NCBI GenBank assembly: GCA_018398805.1
Contig: JAGFBZ010000290.1
Span: 434,001-498,000 of the forward strand
From: Hirundichthys speculiger
Taxonomy: Eukaryota; Chordata; Actinopteri; Beloniformes; Exocoetidae
Direction of reading: 5' to 3'
Length of the DNA: 64,000 nucleotides
Shown here: positions 12,580-23,647 of the stretch, in pieces
Layout of the letters: each line of letters starts with the position of its first letter
How positions within the stretch are numbered: position 1 is the stretch's first letter
Notes under the pieces: model-generated
Seen by the model: the letters and a program-made list of their open reading frames with translations, nothing else
The model's database searches: none
Told to the model about the DNA's origin: nothing
Translations under genes and position numbers: made by a program

Positions 12580-12603
12580 AAAAAAAAAAAAAAAAAAAAA
12601 AAA
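12580..12603. repeat. Poly(A) tract
   Basis: A pure A run of about 24 nt. It could be a retroposon tail, but no retroposon body or target duplication was found beside it. Confidence 0.9.
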
Positions 12604-13813
12604 CTCAGTTATAAGGGTCTTACACACCATGATGCATATCTCCCAAAATCCTTCATCTGGTTTTTATATCAGTTCTGCATAACTTAAGTTTTCTCTGGTG
12701 CTGTATGTGTTGAATCATAAGATTTTTTTTCCCCTGTATTCCCCAGTGTTTATTGTCTACGATACGGCATTGCATTAGTTTGTGTGTACATTTCTATCAA
12801 GAGGCAAGATTGCTCATGTTTTCCCTCCCTGCAGCTTATGCAGACAAAAATATCTCAGCTAATTAATAATGTCGAACTTTTTAGTATCTCTGATGGGATT
12901 TCCACTGGCTTCATTCACTCTTATTCAATTTTCACCTCCCAGCAAAGAGGGCAAGACAGAGGAGTGATGAGGGACTGAGAGAGAAGAACACCAAAGGGGG
13001 GAAAAGTAGAAGAGAGAGATTAATGAGTCGAAGCGTTGAAGAAAAAGTGACGGAGGCGAAATGAAAAAAAAGATGAGATGATTGTATGATCTTTATGTGA
13101 TACTGAAACTCACAGAAGTGGAATAAGAGACAGAGAGCAAATTTATGCATTTTTAGTACAAATGTTTGTTACATCCTGATGCTCTAGCATCAAACAAAAC
13201 ATAACTGAGGGGCCAAATGCATCAGACCCTTTTTACTTTCATTACTGAAACTGTGTGTATGCACAAAGGCAAAAATGTGCCGACACATGCTTTTTACCAG
13301 ATTTATAAAGTCATGCATTTGTACGTAGGGTTATCTTTCTAAAGGCTCAATTATGGTAGGTTTGTGCCTTCGTGTATGAACTTGATTTCCACTTCCATTT
13401 TTATCCATGAATGAATACAGATGTTCCTCTAATCAGTCATTTGTATGTAAAATCATAGTTTGCATCACAATTGTATAAACATGAGATGAACACAAAGCCA
13501 ATTTCATTTTCCCTACTTCACAGACGAACATTTCAGTTTCACTATCGCTTCGTCCTTGTTTTTATTTGGTGTCTCACTCCTGAAATCATGAACAGAAAAT
13601 AAACTGCTGAATGGAAAAACAATAATGGAAAGTGATATACATTCAGAGCATGGAGGGCTACAGATGCTGCAAAGTTGAAAAAATCAAAAAACAAAACAAA
13701 AAAAAGCCTAAAAGCATATCAGCTGAAAACATCAGGGATGGATACAGGTGACCAAAGCTTTATCTGCCATTGATGAACAGGTAGCTTCTAAAATTGATCA
13801 TACATATTCCATC
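12604..13813. other. Non-coding stretch, no feature recognised
   Basis: Includes a purine-rich AGAGAG/GAAG block at 12948-13140. A 13200-13560 block with GTATGCACAAAGGC-like words may be an old dispersed repeat, weakly echoed at 16580-16720. Confidence 0.4.
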
Positions 13814-13821
13814 ATATGGTG

Positions 13822-14038
13822 CGGGGGGTCCAGTCCTTGAGAACTAGTGTCCTACATGTCTTAAGAGTTTCCCGGCTTCAGCACACCTGATTCAAATGAT
13901 TGGGTCGTTAACGGTCTTGTACAGACCTTGATGACAAGCTGATGGTGATCCATTCATTTGAATCTGGTGTGTTGTGGCAGGAAAACATCTAAGACATGCA
14001 GGACGAGGGCCCTCTAGGACTGGGATTGCCAACCCCTG
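13822..14038. mobile_element. Small hAT MITE with 8-bp TSD
   Basis: Its right end ends CCAACCCCTG, the complement of the CAGGGGTTGG start typical of many vertebrate hAT elements; the left end is degraded (CGGGGGGTCC). Flanks ATATGGTG (13814-13821) and ATATGGTA (14039-14046) match at 7 of 8 bases. The inner part is partly palindromic, with TGTCCTACATGTCTTA against AAGACATGCAGGACGA. Confidence 0.78.
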
Positions 14039-14284
14039 ATATGGTAAGTCCTACTGAAAATGAGCCAACCATCATCTGTAAATCAGAACAATACATTGAA
14101 GCATCCATTATCTTCGTAAAGTGTCTGAAAGATCTTCCAATACTGTGTTAGTCACCACTCATAAGCAGCCATTACACATTACTGCAATTATTTACATCAC
14201 CAACAATTTCATAAAAATGAATAATCAGAAACTATATCATAAATATGACTAATATACATTCCTTGAATAGGGGAAACCCAAATA

Positions 14285-15024
14285 CAGTAGTACCTCTACT
14301 TACGAACGTCTCTACATACGAAACTTTCAGGTTAAGACACGCCTAAATGGGAAAATATTGCCTCTTGTTACGAAAGAAAATTTCAGGTTACGAAAGGCAA
14401 AAATACAGTACGCGCTGCTACTCACAACTCCCAGAGTTTACCAAACGTAAACATACATGTAGTGCTCTGCCACTGGCTAACGCCTAGCATCTTCCTGGCA
14501 TCCCTCTCTGAATTCTCTGAATTTCAGAATTTGTTGAAAAGAATCATCCCAGAAAAAGTGTTCACCAGTAAGGCTATCGCTCACCATATTCATGTTTGCC
14601 TTGCACAATTTCGAAGGATTGTTAAAAGCCGACAAAAGCAAACATCCTTTGATCGGTTCTTTACAAAACGTCAGGCAAAAACCACTGCTGAGAGAGAACA
14701 TGAACCAAAGAAGGCAAAAGGTGACGACAATGGCAGTTAAAAGGTAAATGAATATAATATTTATTCTTTACTTTATTCTTTTTTTTTTATTATATACAAC
14801 TCTCATTTTATGTTTATTGTGCAGTAATCTAATTGTAAAATGTATTTGTTACATATTTTGATGCGTTCTTATAATTTATAAAAAAAATTTATGACTGAAT
14901 TTTGGGGGGCTTGGAACGGATTAGGGCATTTACATGGAAAACGCGTTTCTACTGACAAAATTTTCAGGTTATGAAACTACTTCCTGAACAAATTAATTTC
15001 ATAAGTAGATGTACCTCTGTACTG
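14285..15024 (+). mobile_element. Tigger-type element, internally deleted
   Basis: It starts CAGTAGTACCTCTACTTACG after TA and ends in the inverse (AGATGTACCTCTGTACTG). It retains only the 3' end of a transposase frame (14505-14740). The right-hand TA is mutated to TG. This is the longest coding-bearing member of the family also seen at 9750 and 60439, and it shows the orientation of the other two. Confidence 0.9.
14505..14740 (+). pseudogene. Tigger/pogo transposase C-terminal fragment
   Basis: The frame reads FQNLLKRIIPEKVFTSKAIA, then a CLAQFRRIVKSRQKQTSFDR segment and FFTKR, ending PKKAKGDDNGS and a stop at 14738-14740. The HFRxILKxRQKQxSLDRFF-type tail is characteristic of Tigger-like (CENP-B related) transposases of the Tc1/mariner superfamily. 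The DDD catalytic region and the DNA-binding domain are missing, so the protein is non-functional. The ATG at 14462 lies upstream in flanking element sequence and is not the original start. Confidence 0.78.
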
Positions 15025-16239
15025 TGAAAATGGTATCCATTGGGTGGCAGCACTGGTCGAAACTGGTTCTTACTGCAGCATTTGGGGTTTTGCGTATCAT
15101 ATAAACTTCTGGTTTTTGAAGCGACTATGCAAACTCCCACGGTCTTAGAAGGCGTCAATTTAGCATGAGGGTAAGGACAAAATGGGGAAGAATATCGACA
15201 AACTGAACCTCACAAGAAATTCCAGGTTATGTTTCCGTCAAATCAGCAAGCAACAGATCAACACTGATTGCGAGACGAGTGGAGATCCTGTGTAGTTCTA
15301 CTGGAATAACTGGAGGAATCTATAGGAGAGAAAGACACAGGTCTGCAGAGCTCCAGATGAGTGTGAGTTCTTTTTCATGGCTTCTAGAAAGAATAACTCT
15401 TTCAGATCTTGGCAGACATGTGGACAATAATCTCTTTACAGAGAGTCAGAATGAAAGATATGTCATGGGACTTTTTTTTTTTAAACTTTTTTTTCAAAAA
15501 AAAATAACCTTGATTTGTATTATAATTTTAATTAGTGAATGTCTGGAAATTGTATCTAACTGCGAAGCATCTCAGGTAGTCAGACATGTCATTTCATTTC
15601 TGCTGCAGGCTTTAAAGATTTAACTTTTTCATAAAAGATTTCATTTGTTCCATTTTTTTCTCTTGAGAGACTTTTCATGATATTCTCAAAGCACCTTGGA
15701 CTTTAGCATTGTCGATTAACCTCCTCCCCACGTTCCATAGCTCATCTTTCATTCATCATTTTCCCTTCCTAAGCACTCCATTACATTTTTCACACCTCTC
15801 GCTAGTTTGCAACTTTCCCTTTGATCGTGGCAGTTTTTTTTCTTATTCTTCTGAGCTCCATTAACCGTTTAGTCTTATCTAAGGCTTTGTCAGCATGAGA
15901 TAGTTGGTTAATGTCACAGCTTCTTCCTGCAACTGGAAATCATCTATTCTTACTAAGCTCAGATTTTAATTAAACTAACATTACTGCAATTAAAATTACA
16001 ATAGGTGCTATCAGTAACATTATTTTTGAGATTAAATTACATTTCTTCCCATCTCTTCATACTTATAAACTAAGTCTTTGAAACATAATTCCCACGGAAA
16101 TTGGGCTGTACCTGATATCAAACTGTATAAACAGAAAACATAAACAAATATGCTTAGCCTTTTCCTTTTAACCTCTATAAGATTTTTTTGTCCATTTTTA
16201 GATTGTATTTTTTCAAACAAGGAATGCAATAGCAAAAGA
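15025..16239. other. Non-coding stretch, no feature recognised
   Basis: Contains poly(T)/poly(A) runs near 15472-15510. The open frame at 15279-15623 has no recognisable domain. Confidence 0.4.
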
Positions 16240-16327
16240 GCTGACAGAGATGGACAGTCCAAACAAACATCTACCGGCAGATCACGACTTCATCATGACA
16301 GACTGTACAGTTTGCATTTTGTATCAG
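16240..16327 (+). pseudogene. THAP-domain exon relic with splice donor
   Basis: In one frame, RWTVQTNIYRQ; in a second, DHDFIMTDCTVC; in a third, LYSLHFVSG. Taken together this is the C-terminal half of a THAP finger (W, then R-x-D-F-x-x-T-D, then CSxHFVSG). It is followed at once by CAG|GTAAGT, a strong 5' splice site, where THAP genes often place an intron. Two frame changes in 90 bp and C-to-Y in CSLHF say it is dead. The N-terminal Cys pair upstream was not found. Confidence 0.5.
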
Positions 16328-16915
16328 GTAAGTAATTTATATATAAGTATACCTGCATCTTTGGGTTAACAAACTGTTATGTGATAATAAACGTTTAACT
16401 GATGTTGTCTACCATTAAGTGATAACACACATTTATTCTTCCCTAAATGTTTTGAAATTAATATGTACATATTAAACACCCCTCTAGTTAACTTTCTTCG
16501 AACAAACTTGAATATATGTCTTTTAAACAAAGGGTATTTGTAATTAGTTTACTGGTAAACCCTCAATAAAACCAGAACGCTCTGTGGTTCTGGTGCCTCG
16601 TTTATAAACATTGCTTAAGCACAAAACAAGGGCTGAAAGTTGTGCACATCACTGTTAAAAAAAAAAAAAATGATAGGGAAATGTACACACCTGTGCGCAA
16701 ATTCTGAAATTGTGCACGTACATTTTGGAGATGGGGGAAACTGGCATAGATGGTGAGGTGGTGAATTAAAGCCATGTTAAACTCAGACATTAAATTTAAT
16801 TTCATATCAGACTTGTAGATCTGTATAATAATAAACAGCCAAGCCTGCAGTCCCATAGATGTGTTCCTGGAATGTGTGTCATATATCCTACTTCTATCTT
16901 CAAATGATATGCTAG
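16328..16915. other. Non-coding stretch downstream of THAP relic
   Basis: AT-rich. The segment 16590-16720 (GTGCCTCGTTTATAAAC, then GCACAAAAC repeated) resembles an old fish dispersed repeat, but no termini are defined. Confidence 0.4.
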
Positions 16916-17075
16916 AGCAGTGGATAGCACTAATTGATGCATTAATTGTGATAAAGTGTGTATTAATCAGTCTAATTGCTCAGTGAGCGTATAACATATG
17001 CAGTGATGCTGGTGCGTAATGCTGCATAATGGATGCACTGGCACTCCTTGAGGATTATGATCCTCAAGGATCAGG
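16916..17075. promoter_or_regulatory. Homeodomain-site-rich block, candidate conserved enhancer
   Basis: A dense run of TAATTG/CAATTA/TTAATC words between 16930 and 16980 includes the quasi-palindrome CTAATTGATGCATTAATTG. It is followed by TGCATAATGGATGC. At 17046-17069 there is a perfect 10-bp inverted repeat (CCTTGAGGAT ... ATCCTCAAGG) with a 4-nt loop. No repeat family is apparent. Enhancer function is inference. Confidence 0.3.
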
Positions 17076-17500
17076 ATGGAGAGAGTTTTTAAGGACCACA
17101 TAGATTTCCTGGTCTATGATGATGACTGTTAATATGCTGAATTAGCTTCCCTTGAGCAGTGGTTTTTGATCTACGTGCTGAACTGGATCCAGTGTTAAAC
17201 AGACCGACCCACCGGAACCACACATCCTAATATAGGTGTGACTGCTCTTAGTTTGGCAACAGGCTTTTTCCAGCGGGAATTAGCCAACAACTATGTGCTT
17301 GATATGATTAACAATATATAATGTTAAATTGTCTGTCTAAAGCAACTTTTGGTTTTGGTATCATTCACTTAAATTCTATCTTTAGGTCTGGGATATCACA
17401 GCTATCCCTGAGCAGAATAATGCCTGCCGTCTTGGATGGCATTATTAACATGACTAATCGATGCATCAAGTTTCCTTATGTAGTTGATGTTCGCCAGAAA

Positions 17501-18055
17501 TGTTGAAAATCTTCGTGGTGATGAAAATGTGGCTCTAAGGCTTCTCTCTCTCTCAAACACCATGTTGTCCAATTGTGTCAAAGGGTTCAAAAAGGCTGCT
17601 CCGAGGCCAACTTTTAGATGCATAAAGGTGTTTATTACAAATAAAAGAAAGCACACGACAGACTACTGCAGCAGTCTGGGATTTCCTGAGCCAACGATAG
17701 GAAAGTCCCCAAACAAATAACGGTGCACGCTTTTATAGATGACCAAGCTGGGTCTGACTGGACCAGCCTTGACACAGCTGCACTTTGTTCAAAACATCCC
17801 TGACAGATTTAAATATAGACTAGCTAGTACATATCTATAATCTAAACAATGTACTGACAGTGTACGTACAGGGAGTTTCACACACCAACATCGACCCAAA
17901 TTCCTAAGACCAAAAAGGAATGTACTCATTCCAAATGTCTTGAACTCATTGACTCTAAGAACATAATCAGAACTTATGATAAGGACCATATCATCAGACG
18001 CTACACTTACAGTGTGGGAGAAAAGGAGGTCATAAAATGAGACTGCATTCTTACA
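17501..18055 (-). mobile_element. Probable LTR of a retrotransposon
   Basis: Read on minus it begins TGTAAGAATG and ends TTTTCAACA (TG...CA). It carries a TATA box (CTATAAAAGCG) near 17733-17743 and an AATAAA signal about 100 nt later (17626-17634). Four nt past its end comes TGGCGAAC (17489-17496), which could be a primer-binding site. No second LTR, gag or pol follows, and no target duplication was found, so it is a truncated copy. The order of signals fits an LTR well; family unknown. Confidence 0.5.
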
Positions 18056-18190
18056 TGCCATAAAGTTTAGTTTTAACAGTTAAACAGTTCTCTCAGTTAA
18101 TTTTAATCCTAACAGTTCTGATAACAATTACCCAGTGTATTCAGGACACATTTTTCATTAAAGTTGTTGTATTGTTTTTATTTTTTTCAG

Positions 18191-18400
18191 CACAGACACA
18201 GACAGATACAGATCCATTTCAGGTGGAGCTTGATGAACTTCAGGAGTAGTATCAGGAGCTACAAGGGAATACCATCATGTGCTCAATGAAAATCCAGATT
18301 TGAAACAGCAGCTTATAAAATCAAGAAATACATACAAGAATTTAAATCACTCACAGATGTCAACACTGACTGGATGCCCATGTTTAATACTTTTTACTTC
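18191..18400 (+). pseudogene. Possible second exon of a dead THAP gene or transposon
   Basis: It is preceded by a long pyrimidine tract ending TTTTTTTCAG, a good 3' splice site. The frame reads TQTDTDPFQVELDELQE, a stop, then YQEL; in a shifted frame, ENPDLKQQLIKSR then STLTGCPCLILF. An acidic/Gln coiled-coil followed by an F/L-TGLP-like segment is seen in THAP-containing DDE transposase proteins of fish. It pairs naturally with the exon relic at 16240-16327. Homology is weak. Confidence 0.35.
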
Positions 18401-18957
18401 TTTCTAATCTGATGAGGAACAATGCTGTCCTTAGACTGATGTCTGAATCATCGCTGTTTGCTATGGAAATGAAATAGTTGCAAATAGTAATTGTATCTGT
18501 GAAACACTTTTTCAAGTCTTTGCCAACAGATGGATCTAAAAGAACAGAACATTTCTGAAGGTTAACACATAACTGCAGAGGCCAAACCTGTATCTGAGTC
18601 ATCTTTGCTCTTTGCATCTTTGCATCTTTGCTCAACGTGCATGGAGGTGGACAAATCTGCTTTAGTCTTCTAAAGACTTCCTCTGCATCCTCTTCACTGG
18701 TATCACTGTTAAGCTCCAGTTTTGGAGATTAACAGCCAGCGTCTCTTGCTTTAGTTAGCTTTGGTTTATTTGACTCTATTTCTGCAATGTGTTGAAGTTC
18801 ATAATAGGATGATATCATTGAGGTCCAACAGAGCAGCTCCAGATCACAAAGCTCCAATCAGAAAATTACAAAAAAAAGACATATTCATTGTCTGAGTTAT
18901 TTGATAATCAATGTTCTGACCAAGTCATATAATATAAATAATCTCATATGTAATTAT
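18401..18957. other. Non-coding stretch, no feature recognised
   Basis: No supportable homology. A short tandem CTTTGCAT repeat lies near 18606-18632. Confidence 0.45.
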
Positions 18958-19398
18958 TAGGGCTGTAGCAATACACTAATCTCGGGATATGATACGATAC
19001 GCGATACTCGGCTCACGCTACAGTTCATATCTATATTCATCTTATAATACATTTACATCATTTTCAAAAAAGATTTTAAAGGGACAAAGTGATTTTGGTG
19101 ACATCTTGTGAGTGTTTCAATGACTTTGTTTGAATTTATTAAACTGAAAGCTTCAATTACACATTATATGGCTGACAGGCAGATTGCAAATGCTGGAAAA
19201 AATGAATAAAAGATTTGTTGAGAAAAATAGTTTCATTTATTTAAACAGTGCAAATTGTTGTTTGCAAGCTTTTAAAGGTGGGACACGGGGGTTTTGAAAG
19301 AAGCTTAGAATATCGATACCCACGACCGAAAAATCGATACTCAATACTCGATAAAAAATCGATATATATTGCAGGATCGATAAAATCGCTCAGCTCTA
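18958..19398. mobile_element. hAT MITE with perfect 8-bp TSD
   Basis: Starts TAGGGCTGTAGCAATACACT and ends GATAAAATCGCTCAGCTCTA. GTAATTAT is duplicated at 18950-18957 and 19399-19406. ATCGATA/TATCGAT words cluster near both ends. No coding capacity. Confidence 0.92.
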
Positions 19399-19406
19399 GT
19401 AATTAT

Positions 19407-20078
19407 GTTTTTATGGTAGAACTGGTTCCACTCACATGCCAGGTTTGTCTTTGACTCACAGTTTAGACCGAAGAGGAGAAACTTCTTGGCTTTACAAACC
19501 AAAACTGCCAGATGAATGACTGCAGATTTTCCGTTGCTCTATAGAATAGGGTTTTCCTCATGTTTCATCCACGTAAAATGTCATCAAACACAAGTGAATT
19601 GTATGTAATATGTGAAAATATAAAAGAGCAATCACCTGTCCAGTTGAAGCCACCATGGCAACTCGTCTTAATCCCCTCTGTTGTCTCAGTCATCAACAAT
19701 ATTAATTCTTTTTTTCTGGCTCAGGTAAGTTTTTTTTGTTTTGTTTTTTTTTTTTTTAAGTTTCTTGGCCTTTGAGTTTGTTTGCTATGCCAATGCAACT
19801 TGCTGGTGATACCACTAATGACCATTGACTGGTGTTGTAGGCAAACAGGTATAGATGTAGCTATCAAACACACCGAGAATGCATGAGTCAAATGCACCTT
19901 AACTACCACAGAGGAAAAAGCAGAACATCTAATTGATTGACAGAAAGGGTGACCTAACATTTTCCTACGCTCAAGTGAAATAATTGCACGTTTTTAGTGC
20001 CACAGCCTCCACAGACAATGGGTGTTATTCCTATTAATCTCAGAACACTTATTTAATTATTTATATTAGTATTTAATC
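19407..20078. other. Non-coding stretch, no feature recognised
   Basis: Contains a T-rich run at 19730-19760. No supportable gene. Confidence 0.45.
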
Positions 20079-20224
20079 ATTAAAATTAGGGCTGTCAATT
20101 TCTCAAAATAATTAATCAGATTAATCGCATGACTGTCAATAGTTAATCATGATTAATCGCAAATTAATCGCATATTTTTATCTGTTTTAAATCTACCTTA
20201 TACAGATCTTTTTCAAGTTGTATT

Positions 20225-20637
20225 ACTCTTATTAATACGAGTCCTGACTAGAACCAGGAAATATGACCATATTAGTCCAGTCCTGAGGTCTCTGGCTTCC
20301 TGTCACTCAGAGAATAGACTTTAAAACAGCTCTACTTGTGTTCAAGTCTCTTCATGGCCCCAAAGTCCATCTCTGACATGTTAGATCCATATGAACCAAC
20401 CTGGACTCTGAGAACCTCAGGTAGTGGTCTCCTGCTGGTGTCCAGAGTCAGGACTAAACAAGGTGAAGCTGCATTTCAGTTTTATGCTCCTAAAATCTGG
20501 ACCTTGATAGTCTTCCAGAAGATGTGAGACAGACCTGAACTCTGACAATGTTCAGATCCAGACTGAAAACAGTTCTGTTTAGATGTGAAGATGATGACTG
20601 GAAGGATTTTATCTGCACTCTTCATTTTTTTATTTAA
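20225..20637 (+). pseudogene. L2-type LINE ORF2 C-terminal fragment
   Basis: Reads RTRKYDHISPVLRSL then, in a second frame, DFKTALLVFKSL, and KSISDMLDPYEPTWTLRTSG, GLLLVSRVRTKQGEAAFQFY, APKIW. This is the C-terminal tail typical of fish L2/CR1-type LINEs (HITPVLxxLHWLPV...RxKxGExAFxxxAPxxWN). It ends near 20530 and its 3' UTR is cut at 20637 by the piggyBac-like element. It lies inside the outer hAT. Confidence 0.85.
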
Positions 20638-21056
20638 CCTTTGTGTCGTGTTCGTTTCTCCCCCCTTACTTTAGTGTTCCCGGTCAAATTTGACCGGCCT
20701 GTTTTAACTGCTCCTACATTAACAGAAAAACCACTGATCATCACCAAATTTTATTTAACTCCCTTTTAAGCTGTAAACAATGTCTCAAACTAGTGGTTTA
20801 CATGAATAATTGCAGTGAATATACAAAAATACAAGGGGTGGGCATGTGTCTTCACACACAGGAGTGGCATTTTGCAATCAGATTGTAGTGTGCCTTGCAA
20901 AGGCATCACATTTGAAACATATAAGACTTGTTTTATTGTCTCTAGGGGCACAGAGGTGGCATCTCTTCTATTTCTGCCCCTGTTTTGGGGGGAGAGCAGC
21001 AGGGCAGTGGCCGGGGCTGCAGACTCCTCACCAGACTGGCAGAGGCTGGTGCATGG

Positions 21057-21836
21057 TGGAGGTCTTCACGGGTCCACTTTCATGGAGCAGAACCCGAATG
21101 GACCTGTGAAAATTCGACCCGAAACTGACCCGACCCGAGCTATTATCATAAGTTCAGAAGTCTGAACCCGAATGGACCCGCAATATTTGGACCCGGAACT
21201 GACTCGACCAGAGTCTTTAGTTTCCGACCGCGAACCGAACCGAGTAACCCGAATAGAACCGAGACAATCCAGCCCATAGTTGCTCATGTTAAAGTTGTCT
21301 ATCGTTGAATAAAACTTGATTTTCTTACCTAAAGTTGTCTTTTTTTACCCGGTTCAGTTGCTACATAGGCTACGTGACGTAGACAACAATAAATCCACAT
21401 TGTTATTTTCTTTGTGGATACAGATGCTATTGGTAGCAACTGCTAACGCTAATAGCCTACACCGGTCAGGATGTGTCGTGAATATGTTCTATCATCCAGC
21501 GTTGTCATGTTGGTGATCCGTTGTGCTTTACAGCTGCCGGGCAAACCGCTAATAACACGCTATGGCAACACGACTGTTTTATGACAAACACGCCACGTTA
21601 ATGAATAATTAATTTAACTGCCCCGAGTCCTGACATTGGCGGCCACCCCCAATATCTTTACCTCTCTCAAGTAAACGTTGACCCAGCCTGTCAGAGAGCA
21701 CCGACCGGACCCGAGACTAACTGTACCGATTCAGACCAGAACCCGGAGTCACGTCTTTTGAATGGACCCGAGACCCGATTCGGGTCGGGTCGGAACCTCA
21801 GGTTTTCGGGTTGTCGGGTTGTTCCGAAGACCTCTA
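21057..21836. mobile_element. hAT element nested inside the piggyBac-like element
   Basis: Ends TGGAGGTCTTC and, inverted, TAGAGGTCTTC. Flanks GTGCATGG (21049-21056) and GTGCACGG (21837-21844) agree at 7 of 8 bases. Both subterminal regions are packed with ACCCGAA/GGACCCG words in both orientations (21090-21245 and 21690-21815), probably transposase-binding repeats. No protein is encoded. Confidence 0.82.
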
Positions 21837-22055
21837 GTGCACGGGGAAGGTGCTGGTGCCGCTGAATCAAGCTCTGCCAGAAAGAGTCTCCTCTTGAAAC
21901 ACAATGTTCCCCTAACAAACACCTAATTGTTTACTTTGAAATGTGGAACAAGTGTTATACATTTAGTTTGGAAGGTGTAGTTCATGTGGGGGGATGGGCA
22001 CATGAGGTGGGAAGAGGAGACACCTATTTGTTCAGACTGAAAGGTTTATGTGGGG

Positions 22056-22143
22056 TGGTGTGTGTGTGCGTGTGTGTGTGTAGGTGTGTGCGTGTAGGTG
22101 TGTGGTGTGTGTGTGTGTGTGTGTGGTGGTGTATTTGTGGTTG
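22056..22143. repeat. (TG)n-rich microsatellite
   Basis: Imperfect TG/GTGG repeat within the piggyBac-like element. Confidence 0.9.
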
Positions 22144-22406
22144 TGTACTATCTGATGGATGAACACAATTTACGGTCACCCATTAATTTCCTATGGCGGT
22201 CATTTTTGACCGGGAACACCACAGGTGTTACAAAGGTGAATAAACTACTCAAAATTCAATGAAAGTGGTGATCAGCAATTATAGATGTTCAAATGGCTAG
22301 TGTGGAGGATATCATAAGGCCCTGAAACAATCAAATGTAAAACACAATACTTATGATTGATGAAAGTAGGAAATCGGTAAGATTTGACCCGAACACGACA
22401 GAAAGG

Positions 22407-22569
22407 TTATTTAATTAATTTTTTTGTTAATTAATTTTATTTATTATTGATTATTTTTATGCTTGTATGGAATGATTCTATTTGCCTTCTTGTGATTTTA
22501 TGCATCTGTAAAGCACTTTGAATTGCCTTGTGTACGAATTGTGCTCTACAACTAAAGTTGCCTTGCCTA
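22407..22569 (+). mobile_element. L2-type LINE 3' tail
   Basis: AAGCACTTTGAATTGCCTTG, then an AACTAAAGTTGCCTTGCCT end: the familiar 3' end of fish L2-like LINEs and their SINEs (AATAAAnTTGCCTTGCC). It continues the copy cut at 20637. Confidence 0.8.
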
Positions 22570-23181
22570 ATATGAGAGTACACAAATGCTTGCCTTATGC
22601 AAAACAAATGCATGTTTATTTATTGCTACAATGCCAAATCTATTATATATTGTATATATATACTCAATATTTTCTCTTATGTTCTTCATACAAAATATTT
22701 TTGTGGTTTGCTCAAAAGGAGGGGGGGGGCTCTCTGCATCCGCGCTCTAATTAACCAACAAGTGATACTTGAGAGTGGTCGGACTCCGGTGGTAACTAAA
22801 TTCACATCGACAGTAAACACAAACAACATTTATCTTGTGGAGATAGCCATCAGGCAAGGTTTTGAAGCTGAACTTACCATTCAAAATAGTATCTTTTTAT
22901 CCCAGCTACTTCTAACGGAGGTTTATTTACGTCTGTCTGTCTGCCGCATGGACGTCGACCTCAGTGCATGGCTTCCTGTTTTGACAAACGGACTACTACA
23001 GGACTACAACCACGGCGGGGCCCGAGGCTCATGAAGCCTGGAGGCAACACGTACTCTCCTCTCTACTATTGTACATCAACGGCCGGCCCGCGTTAATCAC
23101 GCGTTAATAAAATTAGTTGCGTTAAATTATTTTGCGTTAATCACGCGTTAACGCGTTAACTTTGACAGCCCTAATTAAAAT

Positions 23182-23643
23182 AAAAAAAAAATTTCTTGAA
23201 ATGATTATCTCCTCAACCTTTAAGGTCATGCACATTGAGCCTTATAAATGAGATGAGCAGTACTCAAAAAGGAGTAATATAAATAGAAAACCTAAACTGC
23301 AAGAGCAAAATAATCTACAATCCCAAAGCAAAAAGACTTGTTACATATAATTGTTGGAGGCAGTGTGAACATTGCATTCTGTCCATCTTCTTTTCATTTG
23401 TCAGTGTGCATCAGTGTTTGCATTGCAGGCCTGTGATACAAAAGTATTGCGAATAAAAGATGGTACAGAAAACCTTTGCCACTTAAAAAGCATTGGCGAT
23501 ACTAGGAGATGAACCATTTTAATTGTTATTTTGTCCTGTTCTCCCTCCAAACACATCTTAAGGTGGGCAACATTAGTGAATCATAGGTCATATTTTTCAT
23601 TTCAAAGTTATCCACAAATTCACTGCAAGGGAGAGGTCAGGTG
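23182..23643. other. Non-coding spacer
   Basis: Nothing recognised between the outer hAT and the large palindromic element. Confidence 0.5.
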
Positions 23644-23647
23644 CAGG

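Larger units (their letters stand above)
20638..22406. mobile_element. piggyBac-like non-autonomous element
   Basis: Inverted ends CCTTTGTGTCGTGTTCG (left) and CCTTTCTGTCGTGTTCG (right, on minus). TTAA flanks the left end (20634-20637) and TTAT the right (22407-22410). Inner repeats GGTCAAATTTGACCGG and GGTCATTTTTGACCGG sit near each end. TTAA targets and CCYTTT starts are piggyBac traits. No transposase is seen; the interior is interrupted by a hAT at 21057-21836. Confidence 0.75.
20087..23173. mobile_element. hAT element (outer shell of a nest), 8-bp TSD
   Basis: Ends are TAGGGCTGTCAATT and ...AACTTTGACAGCCCTA, flanked by ATTAAAAT at 20079-20086 and 23174-23181. TTAATCGC/GCGTTAAC words repeat inside both ends, as is common for hAT subtermini. 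No hAT transposase is visible. Most of the interior is later insertions: an L2-type LINE piece (20225-20637 and 22407-22569) that holds a piggyBac-like element. Confidence 0.92.
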
